Below the pieces are notes generated by a model. It had not been told where the DNA came from and searched no databases. It saw only the letters and a list, made by a program, of their open reading frames with translations. The position numbers were made by a program, and so were the translations under genes. 64,000 nt of DNA from RHKX01 sp963826475 (GTDB lineage: Bacteria > Actinomycetota > Thermoleophilia > Solirubrobacterales > 70-9), in the NCBI GenBank assembly GCA_963826475.1, contig CAWGXC010000002.1, positions 146,154 to 210,153 on the forward strand. The letters are read 5' to 3'. Of this stretch, positions 34,267-43,127 are shown piece by piece (the first letter of the stretch is position 1; the number at the start of each line of letters is the position of its first letter).

Positions 34267-34287
34267 TGATTCGACTTCGGCGAATCA
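34267..34287. promoter_or_regulatory. Inverted repeat upstream of alcohol dehydrogenase
   Basis: TGATTCG (34267-34273) and CGAATCA (34281-34287) form a perfect 7-bp inverted repeat with a 7-nt spacer, 18 nt upstream of the dehydrogenase ATG. It could be an operator or an mRNA hairpin ahead of the ribosome site. Confidence 0.35.
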
Positions 34288-34439
34288 GCATCGTCGCAGC
34301 CGACGAACCTCGGCCGGCGCGCCCTCATCAACTGCCCCGTTGTGACTTGACAGCCCCGGGGATAGGAATAGCTTTCGCTTGCCCTCGACGCGCGAGTGGC
34401 CCGTCGCGCAGGTCGCGCTCGAGGAACGGAGAGCTTGAG

Positions 34440-36041
34440 ATGGTGGACGACGGGCATGGGCCGGGATCCCGAAAGCTGGCCAGGCGTGAGTTCCTGGTTG
34501 CGGGTGCGGCCACGGGGATCGCGGTCGCGGGACCGATCAACTACGTAGCGCTCGCTCGCGGAAAGCACCTCCCTGACGCGCGAGAGGTGAAGTTCGCTCA
34601 TGGTGTCGCCGCAGGCTTTCCGACGGACAGGGCGATCACCCTCTGGACGCGGCTCTCCGAGCTTCAGCGCACGTCGCGGCTGACGCTCGAGGTGGCCACC
34701 GACAAGCACTTCCGGCACGTCGTCAAGCGGGAGCGGGTGGTTGCCAAGCGGCACAGCGACTTCACCGTGCACGAGCGAGTCAGCGGCCTGAGGCCGGCCG
34801 AGGAGTACTTCTACCGCTTCGAGACATCCAAATCGGAGTCTCGGGTCGGCCGGTTCCGGACCCTCCCTCCGAAGAACTCCAAGCAGCCGCTCAAGCTCGC
34901 CTTCTACTCGTGTCAGGACTACGAGGCCGGCTACTACAACGCCCATGCGGCCCTGGCCAAGGAGGACCTCGACGTCTGCGTCTTCCTGGGCGACTACGTC
35001 TACGAGCACATGTACTACGACGGGCCCTCCGACCGCGTGGACCGGAGCGGACCGAACAAGGACGGTGACGTCCAGACGCTGCCCGAGTACCGGCAGAAGT
35101 ACCACCTGTACCAGTCCGATCCGGACCTCCAGGATCTGCAGGCGGCGCACGCGTTCGTGTCCGTGTGGGACGACCATGAGGTCGAGGACAACTACGCCGG
35201 GGATGGAGCCGACTCGAAGCAGAAGGATCCGAACTTCGAGAACGACGGCAAGACCCCGCGCAGGGTTACGGTCGAGCAGCGACGCCGCAACGGCTACAAG
35301 GCCTTCTTCGAGGCGATGCCGCGGATCCGGATGCGCGGCGAGGAGAAGAACAACATCTACGGCTCGGTCCGCCTCGGCGGGATGGCCGAGTTGTTTCTGA
35401 CTGATCAGCGGCAGTTCCGCGACCCTCAGCCCTGTGACGACGCGCTCGCGCAGCCGTGCCCCGACGACGACACGCCCGGCCGCACGATGCTGGGCGCCGA
35501 GCAGAAGGCCTGGTTCAAGAGGGCGGTCCCGGCGTCCTCAGCGAAGTGGAAGCTCTGGGGCAGCGAGGTCATGGTGATGGCCCTCGACCTGCCCAAGGGG
35601 CAGCACGCCAACCCCGACCAGTGGGACGGCTACGGAGCTGAGCGCAGGGAGATCCTCGAGTCGTTCGTCGCGGCTGGAGTCAAGAACCTCACGGTGCTGA
35701 CCGGCGACATCCACACGTTTCTCGCAGGCGATCTGACCACCAACGGCGAGAGCGAGGGCACGCCGGTCGGAGTCGAGCTGGTCGGCGGCTCGCTGACTTC
35801 TCTGGGTATCCCGGAGGCGCTCAACGTCCCTGGCCCGACCCTGAAAGCGCTGGTCCCGACCGCGGATCCGCACATCAAGTTCTCCGACTTCGATCGACGC
35901 GGCTACTGCGTGCTGACGGTCGATGCGAAGGAGCTGAACGCCGAGTTCATGCAGTGCGACGCGCTGACGAAGGGGGCGAAGCCTCAGTCGCTGGCGAAGT
36001 TCAAGGTGGAGTCCGGAGTGCCGAAGCTGAACGTCGTCTAG
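34440..36041 (+). CDS. phoD: PhoD-family alkaline phosphatase/phosphodiesterase, Tat-exported
   Basis: This 533-residue protein begins with a twin-arginine signal (LARREFLVAGAATG, Arg15-Arg16). A PhoD N-terminal domain (KFAHGVAAGFPTDRAITLWTR) comes next, then a metallophosphatase domain. Ligand motifs are VFLGDYVYEH, VWDDHEVEDNY and VLTGDIHTFLAGD. PhoD enzymes hydrolyse phosphate mono- and diesters outside the cell using iron and calcium, and Tat export suits that. The ATG at 34440 has GGAGAG upstream and gives the intact Tat signal. It converges on an NlpC/P60-like gene 7 nt away. No pho box is obvious. Confidence 0.92.
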   Translation: MVDDGHGPGSRKLARREFLVAGAATGIAVAGPINYVALARGKHLPDAREVKFAHGVAAGFPTDRAITLWTRLSELQRTSRLTLEVATDKHFRHVVKRERVVAKRHSDFTVHERVSGLRPAEEYFYRFETSKSESRVGRFRTLPPKNSKQPLKLAFYSCQDYEAGYYNAHAALAKEDLDVCVFLGDYVYEHMYYDGPSDRVDRSGPNKDGDVQTLPEYRQKYHLYQSDPDLQDLQAAHAFVSVWDDHEVEDNYAGDGADSKQKDPNFENDGKTPRRVTVEQRRRNGYKAFFEAMPRIRMRGEEKNNIYGSVRLGGMAELFLTDQRQFRDPQPCDDALAQPCPDDDTPGRTMLGAEQKAWFKRAVPASSAKWKLWGSEVMVMALDLPKGQHANPDQWDGYGAERREILESFVAAGVKNLTVLTGDIHTFLAGDLTTNGESEGTPVGVELVGGSLTSLGIPEALNVPGPTLKALVPTADPHIKFSDFDRRGYCVLTVDAKELNAEFMQCDALTKGAKPQSLAKFKVESGVPKLNVV

Positions 36042-36047
36042 CGACGC

Positions 36048-36596
36048 TCAGCGCGGCGCCAGCTTGCCGATGCCCGAGGGGTGTCGGACCTCGAAGCCCT
36101 TCACGGGCCGCATGACCTCGCTCCACCCCGGCCCCGACTTGTCGCCGTCGGTGATGTAGGAGGTGTCGAAGCGCAATCCGTCGACGACCATGAAGACGTG
36201 TTCCTTGTTGGCGTAGATGGCGATCCACGGGCTCGGGCCGCCCTTGCCCCACTTCGCGAGATCTCCCGAAACGAGCGGGTAATCGAGCAGGCCGGCCTTG
36301 TGCAGGACGTAGGAGACGGAGCCGGAGCAGTCGTAGCCGTTGTCGTTCCAGTCCCCGCCGTGGCCACCTCCCCACTTGTACTTCTTGTCGCGGATCTGGT
36401 TGCCCGCCTTGATCAGCTGCTTGACGACCTTCGGAGCACCCTTCGGGGCGACGGCCTTGGTTCCGTTCAGATGCGCGAGAGGCACCTCCGCCTGGGCCGC
36501 AGCCGGCAGTGCCAACGTGGCGATCGTGAGCATCCCCGCAGCGAACGCGCGGAGCCGAAAACGCGGTATCGCATCCAGCTGAGAGTCCACCTTCAT
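36048..36596 (-). CDS. Secreted NlpC/P60-like peptidoglycan hydrolase
   Basis: This 182-residue protein has a signal peptide ending AAAQAE-VP. A single domain follows in which YKWGGGHG and the NGYDCSGSVSYVLHKAGLL block place the catalytic Cys of the NlpC/P60 or related CHAP-type papain fold. The likely catalytic His is in KEHVFMVVDG. It would cut peptide bonds in cell-wall peptides. An in-frame GTG at 36614 would add six residues; neither start has a clear ribosome site. Confidence 0.75.
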   Translation of the reverse strand: MKVDSQLDAIPRFRLRAFAAGMLTIATLALPAAAQAEVPLAHLNGTKAVAPKGAPKVVKQLIKAGNQIRDKKYKWGGGHGGDWNDNGYDCSGSVSYVLHKAGLLDYPLVSGDLAKWGKGGPSPWIAIYANKEHVFMVVDGLRFDTSYITDGDKSGPGWSEVMRPVKGFEVRHPSGIGKLAPR

Positions 36597-36764
36597 CGAG
36601 TAAGGCCTCGGCACGTCGTCGGCAGAGCTTGATTGAAGCGCCGAATTCGTCCAGTCCGCTGGACGGTCGCGGCGTCGGCCGGCCGGCGGCGGTGGGGCCG
36701 TGCGACGAGGCGATTAGCAGGATTGCGCCGTTCCAGTCCGAATCAACGCTCGGTGACGGCGCAG

Positions 36765-38756
36765 ATGGCGGTAACCGCAGGGGGGGCCGATCAGGAACGG
36801 GCCAGACGGCTCGATCCCCTCACCGTGCTGCCGAATCGCCGGGAGTTCCTCGACCGCCTCGCGCAGGCGCTGGCGACGACGGAGTGGAGCCACGGCTCGA
36901 TCGCCGTTCTCTTCGTCGATCTCGATGACTTCCGCCGCATCAACCGCGATCGGGGGCATGGCATCGGCGATGAGCTCCTCTTCAGCGCGGGCCGCAGGAT
37001 CGCGGCCGCGGTCGGTGATGGCGACGTGGTCGCTCGCGCGGGGGGCGATGAGTTCGCCGTGATGAGCGTCGGCATGAGGCGCAGCGTCGACGTGGTGCAG
37101 CTCGGCACGCGGATCCTCGAGGCCTTCGACGACCCGTTCGAGCTCCGCGGCGAGGAGTTCACCACGACCGTCTCGGTAGGCGTGGCCATCGCCACCGAGC
37201 CCGACGCCGAACCGGAGTCGCTCGTCGTCGATGCCGAGAGCGCGCTCGACCGCTCCCGCACGGGCTTCCGGCGCTTCGAGTTGTTCGACGACGCTCTGCG
37301 CGAGCGGTTCCGCAACCGGGCCGAGCTCGGCAGCGATCTGACCACGGCGCTGCGACAGAATCAGGTGACTCTCGCCTATCAGCCGATCGTCGACATCGCG
37401 ACCGGTGTGATCGTCTCGGTCGAGACGCTCGCCCGTTGGCGGCACCCCTTGCGGGGTCCCATCTCCCCCGAGGTGTTCGTCCCGGTCGCCGAGGAGACCG
37501 GGAGCAGCGAGGCGCTGTTCGCAAGCGTGCTCAGCCAGGCGGCGGTCGACTTCGCCGCAATCGCCGAGGCCGATCCGACCAACCGGATCGGGCTCGCGTT
37601 CAACGTCTCGGCGATGCAACTCGCGAGCGACTCCCTGATCGGTCACGTCCGGCAGCTGATCGAGGGCAGTGGGGTCGCCTCGAACCGAATCGTCGTCGAG
37701 ATCTCCGAGGCCGCGCTCACGGGTGGAGCCGAGGAGCACCTGGCCAGGATCACGGAGCTGCGCCAACTCGGGGTGAAGATCTCCCTCGACGACTTCGGCA
37801 CCGCCTCGACCTCGATCGCCCAGCTGCGGTCGCTGCCGATCGACCAGGTCAAGCTCGATCGCTCGTTCGTCGAGGGCCTCGGCGAGGGCTCCGCCGACGC
37901 CGCACTCGCGGCCGGCCTGCTGCCGATGGCGCGCGCACTCGGGATCGAGGTCGTCGCCGAGGGGATCGAGACCGACCAGCAGCTCGCCCACCTCTTCGCC
38001 CTCGGCTATCACCAGGGCCAGGGCTACCGCTTCGCGGTCCCGACGCTCCCGGAGGAGGTCGTGAAGATCCTCAAGCGCGGCCCTCTTCCGGCCGCGAACT
38101 CCACCGAAGCCGGGTCAGGGCCCGAGCGCTCGCGCTTTCAGGAAGCTCTCGTGGCGGGGGACGCGAAGCGCGCCGAGTCGGTGATCGCCGAGGCCGTGGC
38201 GGCGGGGATCGGTGCGATGACGATTCAGACCGAGATCATCGGCCGCGCCCTGCACTGGATCGGCATGGAGTGGGAGGCCGGTCGTCTCGAGGCGGCTGAC
38301 GAGCACCTCGCCGCGGCGATCTGCGAGCGCCAGTTGATCGCCGTCTTCGAGGCCCTCGGATCACGCCGGGGTGGGAGGTTCTCCCGACGGGTCCTGCTCG
38401 CCTCGATGAAGGGCGAGGGTCACGAGGAGGAGCTCAAGGCGGCGGCGGATGCGCTTCACGCGGCCGGTTACGAGACCGTCTTCCTCGGGGCCGACGTGGG
38501 CGCCGAAGCGCTCGAGGCGGCGACCGACACCCATCATCCCCGGGCCGTCTGCATCAACCTCCCCGCCGGCGGTGGCGACGCCGAGCTCGTCGCGGCCATC
38601 GGTCGTCTCCGCTCCGTCGACAAGCCTCCGCTGGTGCTCGTCGGAGGCAGGGACCTCGAGCCTTCGATCACCTCGGAGTCGGGAGCTATCGCCGTCTCGT
38701 CCCCTCAGGATGCGCTGGCGGTGCTCGCCGACGATCTGGGCCGCCGCGGCGCCTAG
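36765..38756 (+). CDS. GGDEF-EAL protein with C-terminal CarH-like cobalamin-binding domain
   Basis: This 663-residue soluble protein has three parts. A GGDEF domain comes first (about 15-180), with an intact GGDEF at 93-97 and no RxxD inhibitory site. An EAL-type domain follows (about 185-435) with ETL at 220-222, Asn280, DDFG at 342-345, KLD at 363-365 and AEGIET. The last 210 residues are a helical cap plus Rossmann B12 domain. The cap has W503-x9-E513-H514, the adenosylcobalamin-contact signature of CarH and MerR-linked B12 domains. The Rossmann part begins with GEGHEEEL, whose His553 is the likely cobalt ligand. It should couple cobalamin, and perhaps light, to c-di-GMP level. A TTG at 36633 could lengthen the N terminus, but that part is Arg-rich and unlike a domain. 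Confidence 0.88.
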   Translation: MAVTAGGADQERARRLDPLTVLPNRREFLDRLAQALATTEWSHGSIAVLFVDLDDFRRINRDRGHGIGDELLFSAGRRIAAAVGDGDVVARAGGDEFAVMSVGMRRSVDVVQLGTRILEAFDDPFELRGEEFTTTVSVGVAIATEPDAEPESLVVDAESALDRSRTGFRRFELFDDALRERFRNRAELGSDLTTALRQNQVTLAYQPIVDIATGVIVSVETLARWRHPLRGPISPEVFVPVAEETGSSEALFASVLSQAAVDFAAIAEADPTNRIGLAFNVSAMQLASDSLIGHVRQLIEGSGVASNRIVVEISEAALTGGAEEHLARITELRQLGVKISLDDFGTASTSIAQLRSLPIDQVKLDRSFVEGLGEGSADAALAAGLLPMARALGIEVVAEGIETDQQLAHLFALGYHQGQGYRFAVPTLPEEVVKILKRGPLPAANSTEAGSGPERSRFQEALVAGDAKRAESVIAEAVAAGIGAMTIQTEIIGRALHWIGMEWEAGRLEAADEHLAAAICERQLIAVFEALGSRRGGRFSRRVLLASMKGEGHEEELKAAADALHAAGYETVFLGADVGAEALEAATDTHHPRAVCINLPAGGGDAELVAAIGRLRSVDKPPLVLVGGRDLEPSITSESGAIAVSSPQDALAVLADDLGRRGA

Positions 38757-38760
38757 CCGG

Positions 38761-39315
38761 CTAGGTCTCGGGCCGGTCGGGGTAGACGTCGTCGATCGTC
38801 GCCAGCGCGGTGAACGGCCCGCCGCCGGCCGCCTCGATGGCTTCGGCGCCGCCGGCGAGACGGTCGAGCACGCAGACCGTGCCGACGATCTCGAGGCCCT
38901 CCTCGAGGCAACGCTCGATGGCCTTCACGGTCGAGCCGCCGGTCGTGACGACGTCCTCGACGATCAGCACGGTCGTGCCGGCACCGAGGATCGGCCCCTC
39001 GACCCAGCGCTGCAGCCCGTGCTCCTTCTTCTCCTTGCGGACGAAGAAAGCCAGCAGGTCGTGGCCCGCGGGGTGGGAGACCGCGGCGGTGGCGATCGGG
39101 TCGGCCCCCATCGTCATCCCGCCGACGGCCTGGGCGCCGCGCTTCGCGGCCTCCGCCGCGACCAACTCGCCGAGTGCCCCGAGGCCGGGCTGGCGAAGGA
39201 TTGCCCGCTTCGCGTCGACGTAGTAGGAGGCGGTCTTGCCGCTGGTCAGCGTGACCTCGCCGACGACGAGCGCATGGGCTCGAAGCTCGTTGATGAGCGT
39301 CTCTTGCGCAGTCAC
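38761..39315 (-). CDS. pyrE: Orotate phosphoribosyltransferase PyrE
   Basis: This 184-residue enzyme transfers phosphoribose from PRPP to orotate in pyrimidine synthesis. The PRPP-binding motif VLIVEDVVTTGGST is intact. TLTSGKTASYYVDAKR near the N terminus and the flexible loop FVRKEKKEHG are both typical of PyrE. The GTG start is preceded by GAGGA. It converges on the GGDEF-EAL-B12 gene with only 4 nt between stops. No other pyr gene is adjacent. Confidence 0.94.
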   Translation of the reverse strand: MTAQETLINELRAHALVVGEVTLTSGKTASYYVDAKRAILRQPGLGALGELVAAEAAKRGAQAVGGMTMGADPIATAAVSHPAGHDLLAFFVRKEKKEHGLQRWVEGPILGAGTTVLIVEDVVTTGGSTVKAIERCLEEGLEIVGTVCVLDRLAGGAEAIEAAGGGPFTALATIDDVYPDRPET

Positions 39316-39362
39316 TTCAAGTCCTCAATGGCGAGTTCGTCAGCGCGCCGACGGACCGCCAT

Positions 39363-40343
39363 TTAGTGGTAGACGAAGATTGGGTCGCCGATGTCGATCC
39401 AGTCGTAGATGTGCTTCGAGTCGGGGATCGGGTTACGGATGCATCCATGGCTCGCGGGGTAGTCCGGGACGTCCGAGTAGCCATGGGTCGCATAGCCGCC
39501 TGAGAAATAGACCGAGTAGTACATCGCGTGGCTGTTGTAGCCCGGTTCCTTGCGGTAGAAGTGGAACTCACCGAGGATCGTCGGGGTCGTCGACTTACCG
39601 GTCGAGACCGTGTAGATCTCGTCGACCTTGTCGCCGTTCGCCAGGACCATGACCTGGCGGGAGAGGTCCGTTTCGACGTGCTTGCCGGCCCCGGGATGCT
39701 TGAGCCGGTAGCCACCCTTTCCCTTCGCCAGCCGCTTGAAGATCGTCACCGACGCGCTGTACTTGCGCGACATGTTGTTGACCTTGCGATAGGCGAGGAC
39801 GGCGCGCGAGGTGGCGGAGTTGTAGCTGTGGTTCTCGTCGTTGACGTAGCCGAGCTTGGCGAGCAGCTTGTTGAAGATCTTCACCGCGTCACCGGAGTTG
39901 CCTTCGCGCAGATCCGGATAGCGGATGTGGAAGCGGCGGGTCGCGTCCTTCGAGCCGCCCAGGCTCTTGTTCTTCTTGTGGAACGCCTCGACGCTGTAGC
40001 GCCCCGGCCTGATCAGCCTGTCGGAGAAGGAGAACTTGCCGACCTTGCCCTTCTTGCCCTTGGGCCGCACGTTGAGCGTCTTGCGCTCGATCGTCTTCTT
40101 GCCGCGGTGAAGGAGCACCGTGACCTTCTGGCCCTTGACGTAAGGGGCCAGGGTGCCGGCGGCGGTGAAGTGCTTGCCGACGGTCAGGTCGCCGTTCTTG
40201 AGGCCCTTGAGCTTCAGGGCGGTCTTCGAAGCCTGGCGGCCCTCGCCCTTCCCCTTGTCGTTGGCGAGGGCGGCTGAAGTTCCGCCCGCGACCAGCAGGG
40301 TTGAGATGACAGCGACGGCGGAGAGGCGGATCTTGAGGCTCAT
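39363..40343 (-). CDS. Secreted L,D-transpeptidase (YkuD) with peptidoglycan-binding domain
   Basis: This 326-residue protein has a signal peptide (IRLSAVAVISTLLVAGGTSAALA) and a Lys/Gly-rich beta region of about 100 residues. A peptidoglycan-binding helical domain (LREGNSGDAVKIFNKLLAKLG) comes next. The C-terminal YkuD domain ends in HGYSDVPDYPASHGCIR with catalytic Cys301. It should form 3-3 crosslinks or attach proteins to peptidoglycan. A TACAAT box (plus strand 40353-40358) with TCGACC 17 nt further up could be a promoter. Confidence 0.93.
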   Translation of the reverse strand: MSLKIRLSAVAVISTLLVAGGTSAALANDKGKGEGRQASKTALKLKGLKNGDLTVGKHFTAAGTLAPYVKGQKVTVLLHRGKKTIERKTLNVRPKGKKGKVGKFSFSDRLIRPGRYSVEAFHKKNKSLGGSKDATRRFHIRYPDLREGNSGDAVKIFNKLLAKLGYVNDENHSYNSATSRAVLAYRKVNNMSRKYSASVTIFKRLAKGKGGYRLKHPGAGKHVETDLSRQVMVLANGDKVDEIYTVSTGKSTTPTILGEFHFYRKEPGYNSHAMYYSVYFSGGYATHGYSDVPDYPASHGCIRNPIPDSKHIYDWIDIGDPIFVYH

Positions 40344-40352
40344 TGCGGCGAG

Positions 40353-40358
40353 ATTGTA
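40353..40358 (-). promoter_or_regulatory. Putative -10 box of the L,D-transpeptidase gene
   Basis: On the minus strand this reads TACAAT and ends 9 nt before the ATG. TCGACC, four of six matches to TTGACA, lies 17 nt upstream at plus-strand 40376-40381. It is the best -35/-10 pair seen in the window. Confidence 0.5.
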
Positions 40359-40396
40359 CGGAGGACGTCGGCAGAGGTCGAGCCTGAGGTGCGCCC

Positions 40397-41134
40397 TCAG
40401 CTCAGGAACAGGAACGTGACCGCGATCGCGTTGTTCAGGCCGTGGGCGACGATCCCCGCCCAGATCGTCCCCGTGCGCTCGTAGAGCCAGGCCAGGAACA
40501 GCCCGAAGACGACGAGGATCACGACGACGCCGAGGTTGCCGCCGGACAGATGCAGCAGGCCCCAGAGCACCGACGAGATCAGCGCCGCGGGCCACAGCGA
40601 CATGCTGCCTCGCAGGCCGGCGAAGACGATCCCGCGGAAGAAGAGCTCCTCCCCGAGGGCAGCGCCGAGGACGACGAGCACGTAGGTGATGACGATGGTG
40701 CCTGCCGATGTTCCACCGAGGCCCAGCTCGTCTCTGACGTTGTCCTGATCGGGGCTGACGAGAGCGCCGAGCCCTGCCTGCACGATGAAGTAGGCGCCGA
40801 ACGCGGCCAGGGCAAGCGCGACGACGCTGCGGTTGAAGCGCCGCAGGCCGAACCGGTCGAAGGCCGTCCTGAACCGGCCCGCGGCATCGGCGAGGGCGAA
40901 GGCCAGGGCGGTGCCGATCAGGCCGAATGCGACGACGGCCTGGCTGGCCACCTTCGCGGCGGTCGTCTCCACGGTGGGATCGAACGCCGCGACCACGATC
41001 GAACCGGTGAGGATCACGAAGAACGCGGCGAGGACGGCGAGCCCGACCGTCACCGGACCCCAGCCGCTCTCGGGCAGGCCCTCGTAGCGCGTCAGGAAGC
41101 CGCCCCTTCGGGCGCTCGGCGGTGGCGCGCTCAT
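40397..41134 (-). CDS. CPBP-family intramembrane metalloprotease (CAAX/Abi type)
   Basis: This 245-residue protein has about seven to eight membrane helices and the three CPBP motifs. These are GEELFFRGIV (EExxxR), LLHLSGGN with its His in the second motif, and AHGLNNAIAV (HxxxN). These glutamate proteases act in the membrane in immunity to self-made bacteriocins, in processing or in regulation; the target is not known here. Its ATG lies 4 nt after the HAD hydrolase stop, so the two form an operon. Confidence 0.88.
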   Translation of the reverse strand: MSAPPPSARRGGFLTRYEGLPESGWGPVTVGLAVLAAFFVILTGSIVVAAFDPTVETTAAKVASQAVVAFGLIGTALAFALADAAGRFRTAFDRFGLRRFNRSVVALALAAFGAYFIVQAGLGALVSPDQDNVRDELGLGGTSAGTIVITYVLVVLGAALGEELFFRGIVFAGLRGSMSLWPAALISSVLWGLLHLSGGNLGVVVILVVFGLFLAWLYERTGTIWAGIVAHGLNNAIAVTFLFLS

Positions 41135-41138
41135 CGAA

Positions 41139-41768
41139 TCATCGCCGCAGATGCTGCACGATCTCGGCGAGCGAGGCGATGTCGCCTCCGCCGTCGCGGT
41201 CGATTCGCAGGGCCTCGATCCCCGCGGCGGCAGCGCCGTCGACGTCGGCGTCGGAGTCGCCGATGTGGATCGCCTCCGCGACCGTGCAGTCGGCGAGAGC
41301 CAGCGCCGCCTCGAAGATCGCGGGATCGGGCTTGCGCGCCCCGGCGCCGGCAGAGGTGACGACGCCGTCGAAGCAATCGGCGAGGCCGACCCGCTCGAGC
41401 ACGTCGCCGAGCGCAAAGTCCCAGTTCGACACGCACACCACAGACAATCCCAGAGCCTGCACCTCGCCGAGGGCCGGTCGAGCGTCCTCGTAGGCCTCGA
41501 ACGCGATCGACTCCATCATCGTCGTCACCTCGATCTCGCGGCCGAGCTTCGTCGAAAGCAGCTTGGCGCAGCGCGCCCGGAGATCGGCGAGCGACTCCGC
41601 GTCGGTCGCCTCCTGGGCATGCTCGCCATAGAAGCGCATCTCGGCCTCGAAGGCCCGGCGAACCCGAGCGGGCTCCAGCCCCGCGATCGCTGCGGGCGGC
41701 ACCCGCTCCCAAGGAGGCGGCAGCCGGACGGTGGTGCCGAGGGCGTCGATCAGGCAGGCGCGGTGCAT
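41139..41768 (-). CDS. HAD-superfamily hydrolase
   Basis: This 209-residue protein has the four HAD motifs. LIDALGTTVRL carries the nucleophile Asp, VVCVSNWD is motif II, GARKPDPAIF has the Lys, and HIGDSDADVDGA carries the acidic pair. The second Asp of the usual DxD is replaced (DALGT), as in haloacid dehalogenase-like and other non-phosphatase or atypical members, so the reaction is uncertain. The ATG at 41768 starts at the conserved core; the earlier in-frame start adds 14 unrelated residues. Confidence 0.82.
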   Translation of the reverse strand: MHRACLIDALGTTVRLPPPWERVPPAAIAGLEPARVRRAFEAEMRFYGEHAQEATDAESLADLRARCAKLLSTKLGREIEVTTMMESIAFEAYEDARPALGEVQALGLSVVCVSNWDFALGDVLERVGLADCFDGVVTSAGAGARKPDPAIFEAALALADCTVAEAIHIGDSDADVDGAAAAGIEALRIDRDGGGDIASLAEIVQHLRR

Positions 41769-41835
41769 CGCCGGGCATTCTGGCGCTCGGCCCCCACCGA
41801 CCGCGAGCACCCGATTTCGCTCGGCCCCACCTCGC

Positions 41836-41841
41836 TAGCCT
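41836..41841 (+). promoter_or_regulatory. Putative -10 box of the mannosyltransferase gene
   Basis: TAGCCT ends 9 nt before the ATG at 41851, with no ribosome site between. Confidence 0.35.
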
Positions 41842-41850
41842 CTTGGCGCG

Positions 41851-43095
41851 ATGACCCAACGCCGGCGACGCGTCGGTCCGGCCGCGATGGCGGTGGCGGC
41901 CCTCGCCTTGATCTCGATCCCCCTCGCGGCGCCGGGTCTCGCCCTGGTTCCCGGCGCGGCTGGTGGCGCTCCCGGCTGGTTGCGCGGGGTCTACGGCGAT
42001 GGCTTCTCACTCTCGCCGGAGACCTACCTCGCGCTGCTCTACGTCGCGGTGGCGATCTGGGTCGCGACCTTCGCCCTCGCCGGCCGGCTGCCACGCGACG
42101 CGATGCGCTGGATCTGTGGGGCGCTGATCGTGCTCTTCGCGCTCGCCCCGCCGCTCCTGTCGCTCGACGTGTTCAGCTACATCTCCTACGCTCGCCTCGG
42201 CTCGCAGGGTCTCAACCCCTACGAGTTCGCGCCCGCCGCGATCCCCGCCGACGAGGCCGCGAGCAGGGTCGAGGACTTCCGCTCCGCGGTCTCGGTCTAC
42301 GGGCCGCTGTTCACCATCGGGAGCGTTCCGCTCGGCGCGCTCGGCGTCCCGGCGGCTCTCTGGTCACTGAAGGCGCTCGCCGCGCTCTCGGTGGCGGGAA
42401 TCGCAGCGCTGAGCGCCCGGCTGGCCACCATCCGCGGGATCGATCCGGCATCCGCGGCCGCCTTCGTGGCGCTGAACCCGCTCGTTCTCGTCCATCTCGT
42501 CGGCGGAGCCCATAACGACGGGCTCATGGTCCTGCTCGCCATGCTCGCGATCGCGGCGGCGCTGAGCTCCCGTCCCATGCTCGCCGGCGCCGGTCTCGTG
42601 GGGTCGGTCTCGATCAAGGTGTCCGGCGCGCTGTACGCACCGTTCGCCGTGGTCGGCTCGGGCTCCCGCGGCCGCCTGCTCGCCGGGATCGGCCTGGCGG
42701 CCGTGCTGATGGCGGCCGCGGCCCTGATCGGGTTCGGGCCGAACGCGCTCGAGGCCCTCAGCGTCGCCGGCGGCAACCAGGCCACGATGAGTCACTGGAG
42801 CGTGCCCGCCACGCTTGCCCGGATCACGAGCCTGGACGTCGAGCTCCTGCGAGCGGTCCTCGGAGCCCTCTACGCCGCCGCCGTGCTCTGGTTGCTCTAC
42901 CGCGTCTCCCGCGGCGCCGACTGGGTTTGGGCCGCCGCTTGGGCCGCCTTCGGGCTGCTCGTCGCCTCCGCCTACATGGTTCCCTGGTATCTGATCTGGC
43001 TGCTCCCCCTTGCGGCCATCTCCCGCGACCGGGCGCTGGTTGCGCTCACCGTTGCGCTGACCCTCTTTCAGGTCGTCAACGGGGTGCCGGTTTGA
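41851..43095 (+). CDS. GT-C membrane glycosyltransferase (MptA/MptB, GT87-like)
   Basis: This 414-residue protein has about 11-12 membrane helices. The first large loop has LDVFSYISYARLG and NPYEF, with the Asp expected to be catalytic in GT-C enzymes, and SVYGPLF. GGAHNDGLMVLL in a later helix is typical of the polyprenol-phosphate-mannose alpha-mannosyltransferases of Actinobacteria. It probably adds mannose to a lipid-linked glycan outside the membrane. The stop overlaps a possible TTG start of thiL. Confidence 0.82.
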   Translation: MTQRRRRVGPAAMAVAALALISIPLAAPGLALVPGAAGGAPGWLRGVYGDGFSLSPETYLALLYVAVAIWVATFALAGRLPRDAMRWICGALIVLFALAPPLLSLDVFSYISYARLGSQGLNPYEFAPAAIPADEAASRVEDFRSAVSVYGPLFTIGSVPLGALGVPAALWSLKALAALSVAGIAALSARLATIRGIDPASAAAFVALNPLVLVHLVGGAHNDGLMVLLAMLAIAAALSSRPMLAGAGLVGSVSIKVSGALYAPFAVVGSGSRGRLLAGIGLAAVLMAAAALIGFGPNALEALSVAGGNQATMSHWSVPATLARITSLDVELLRAVLGALYAAAVLWLLYRVSRGADWVWAAAWAAFGLLVASAYMVPWYLIWLLPLAAISRDRALVALTVALTLFQVVNGVPV

Positions 43096-43127
43096 CCAGC
43101 ATCGATCCCCACCCTGACGAGCCCCCG

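Noticed and set aside
40397..41134. CPBP protease as a bacteriocin-immunity gene
   Set aside because: No bacteriocin precursor, export or modification gene is near; the operon partner is a HAD hydrolase.
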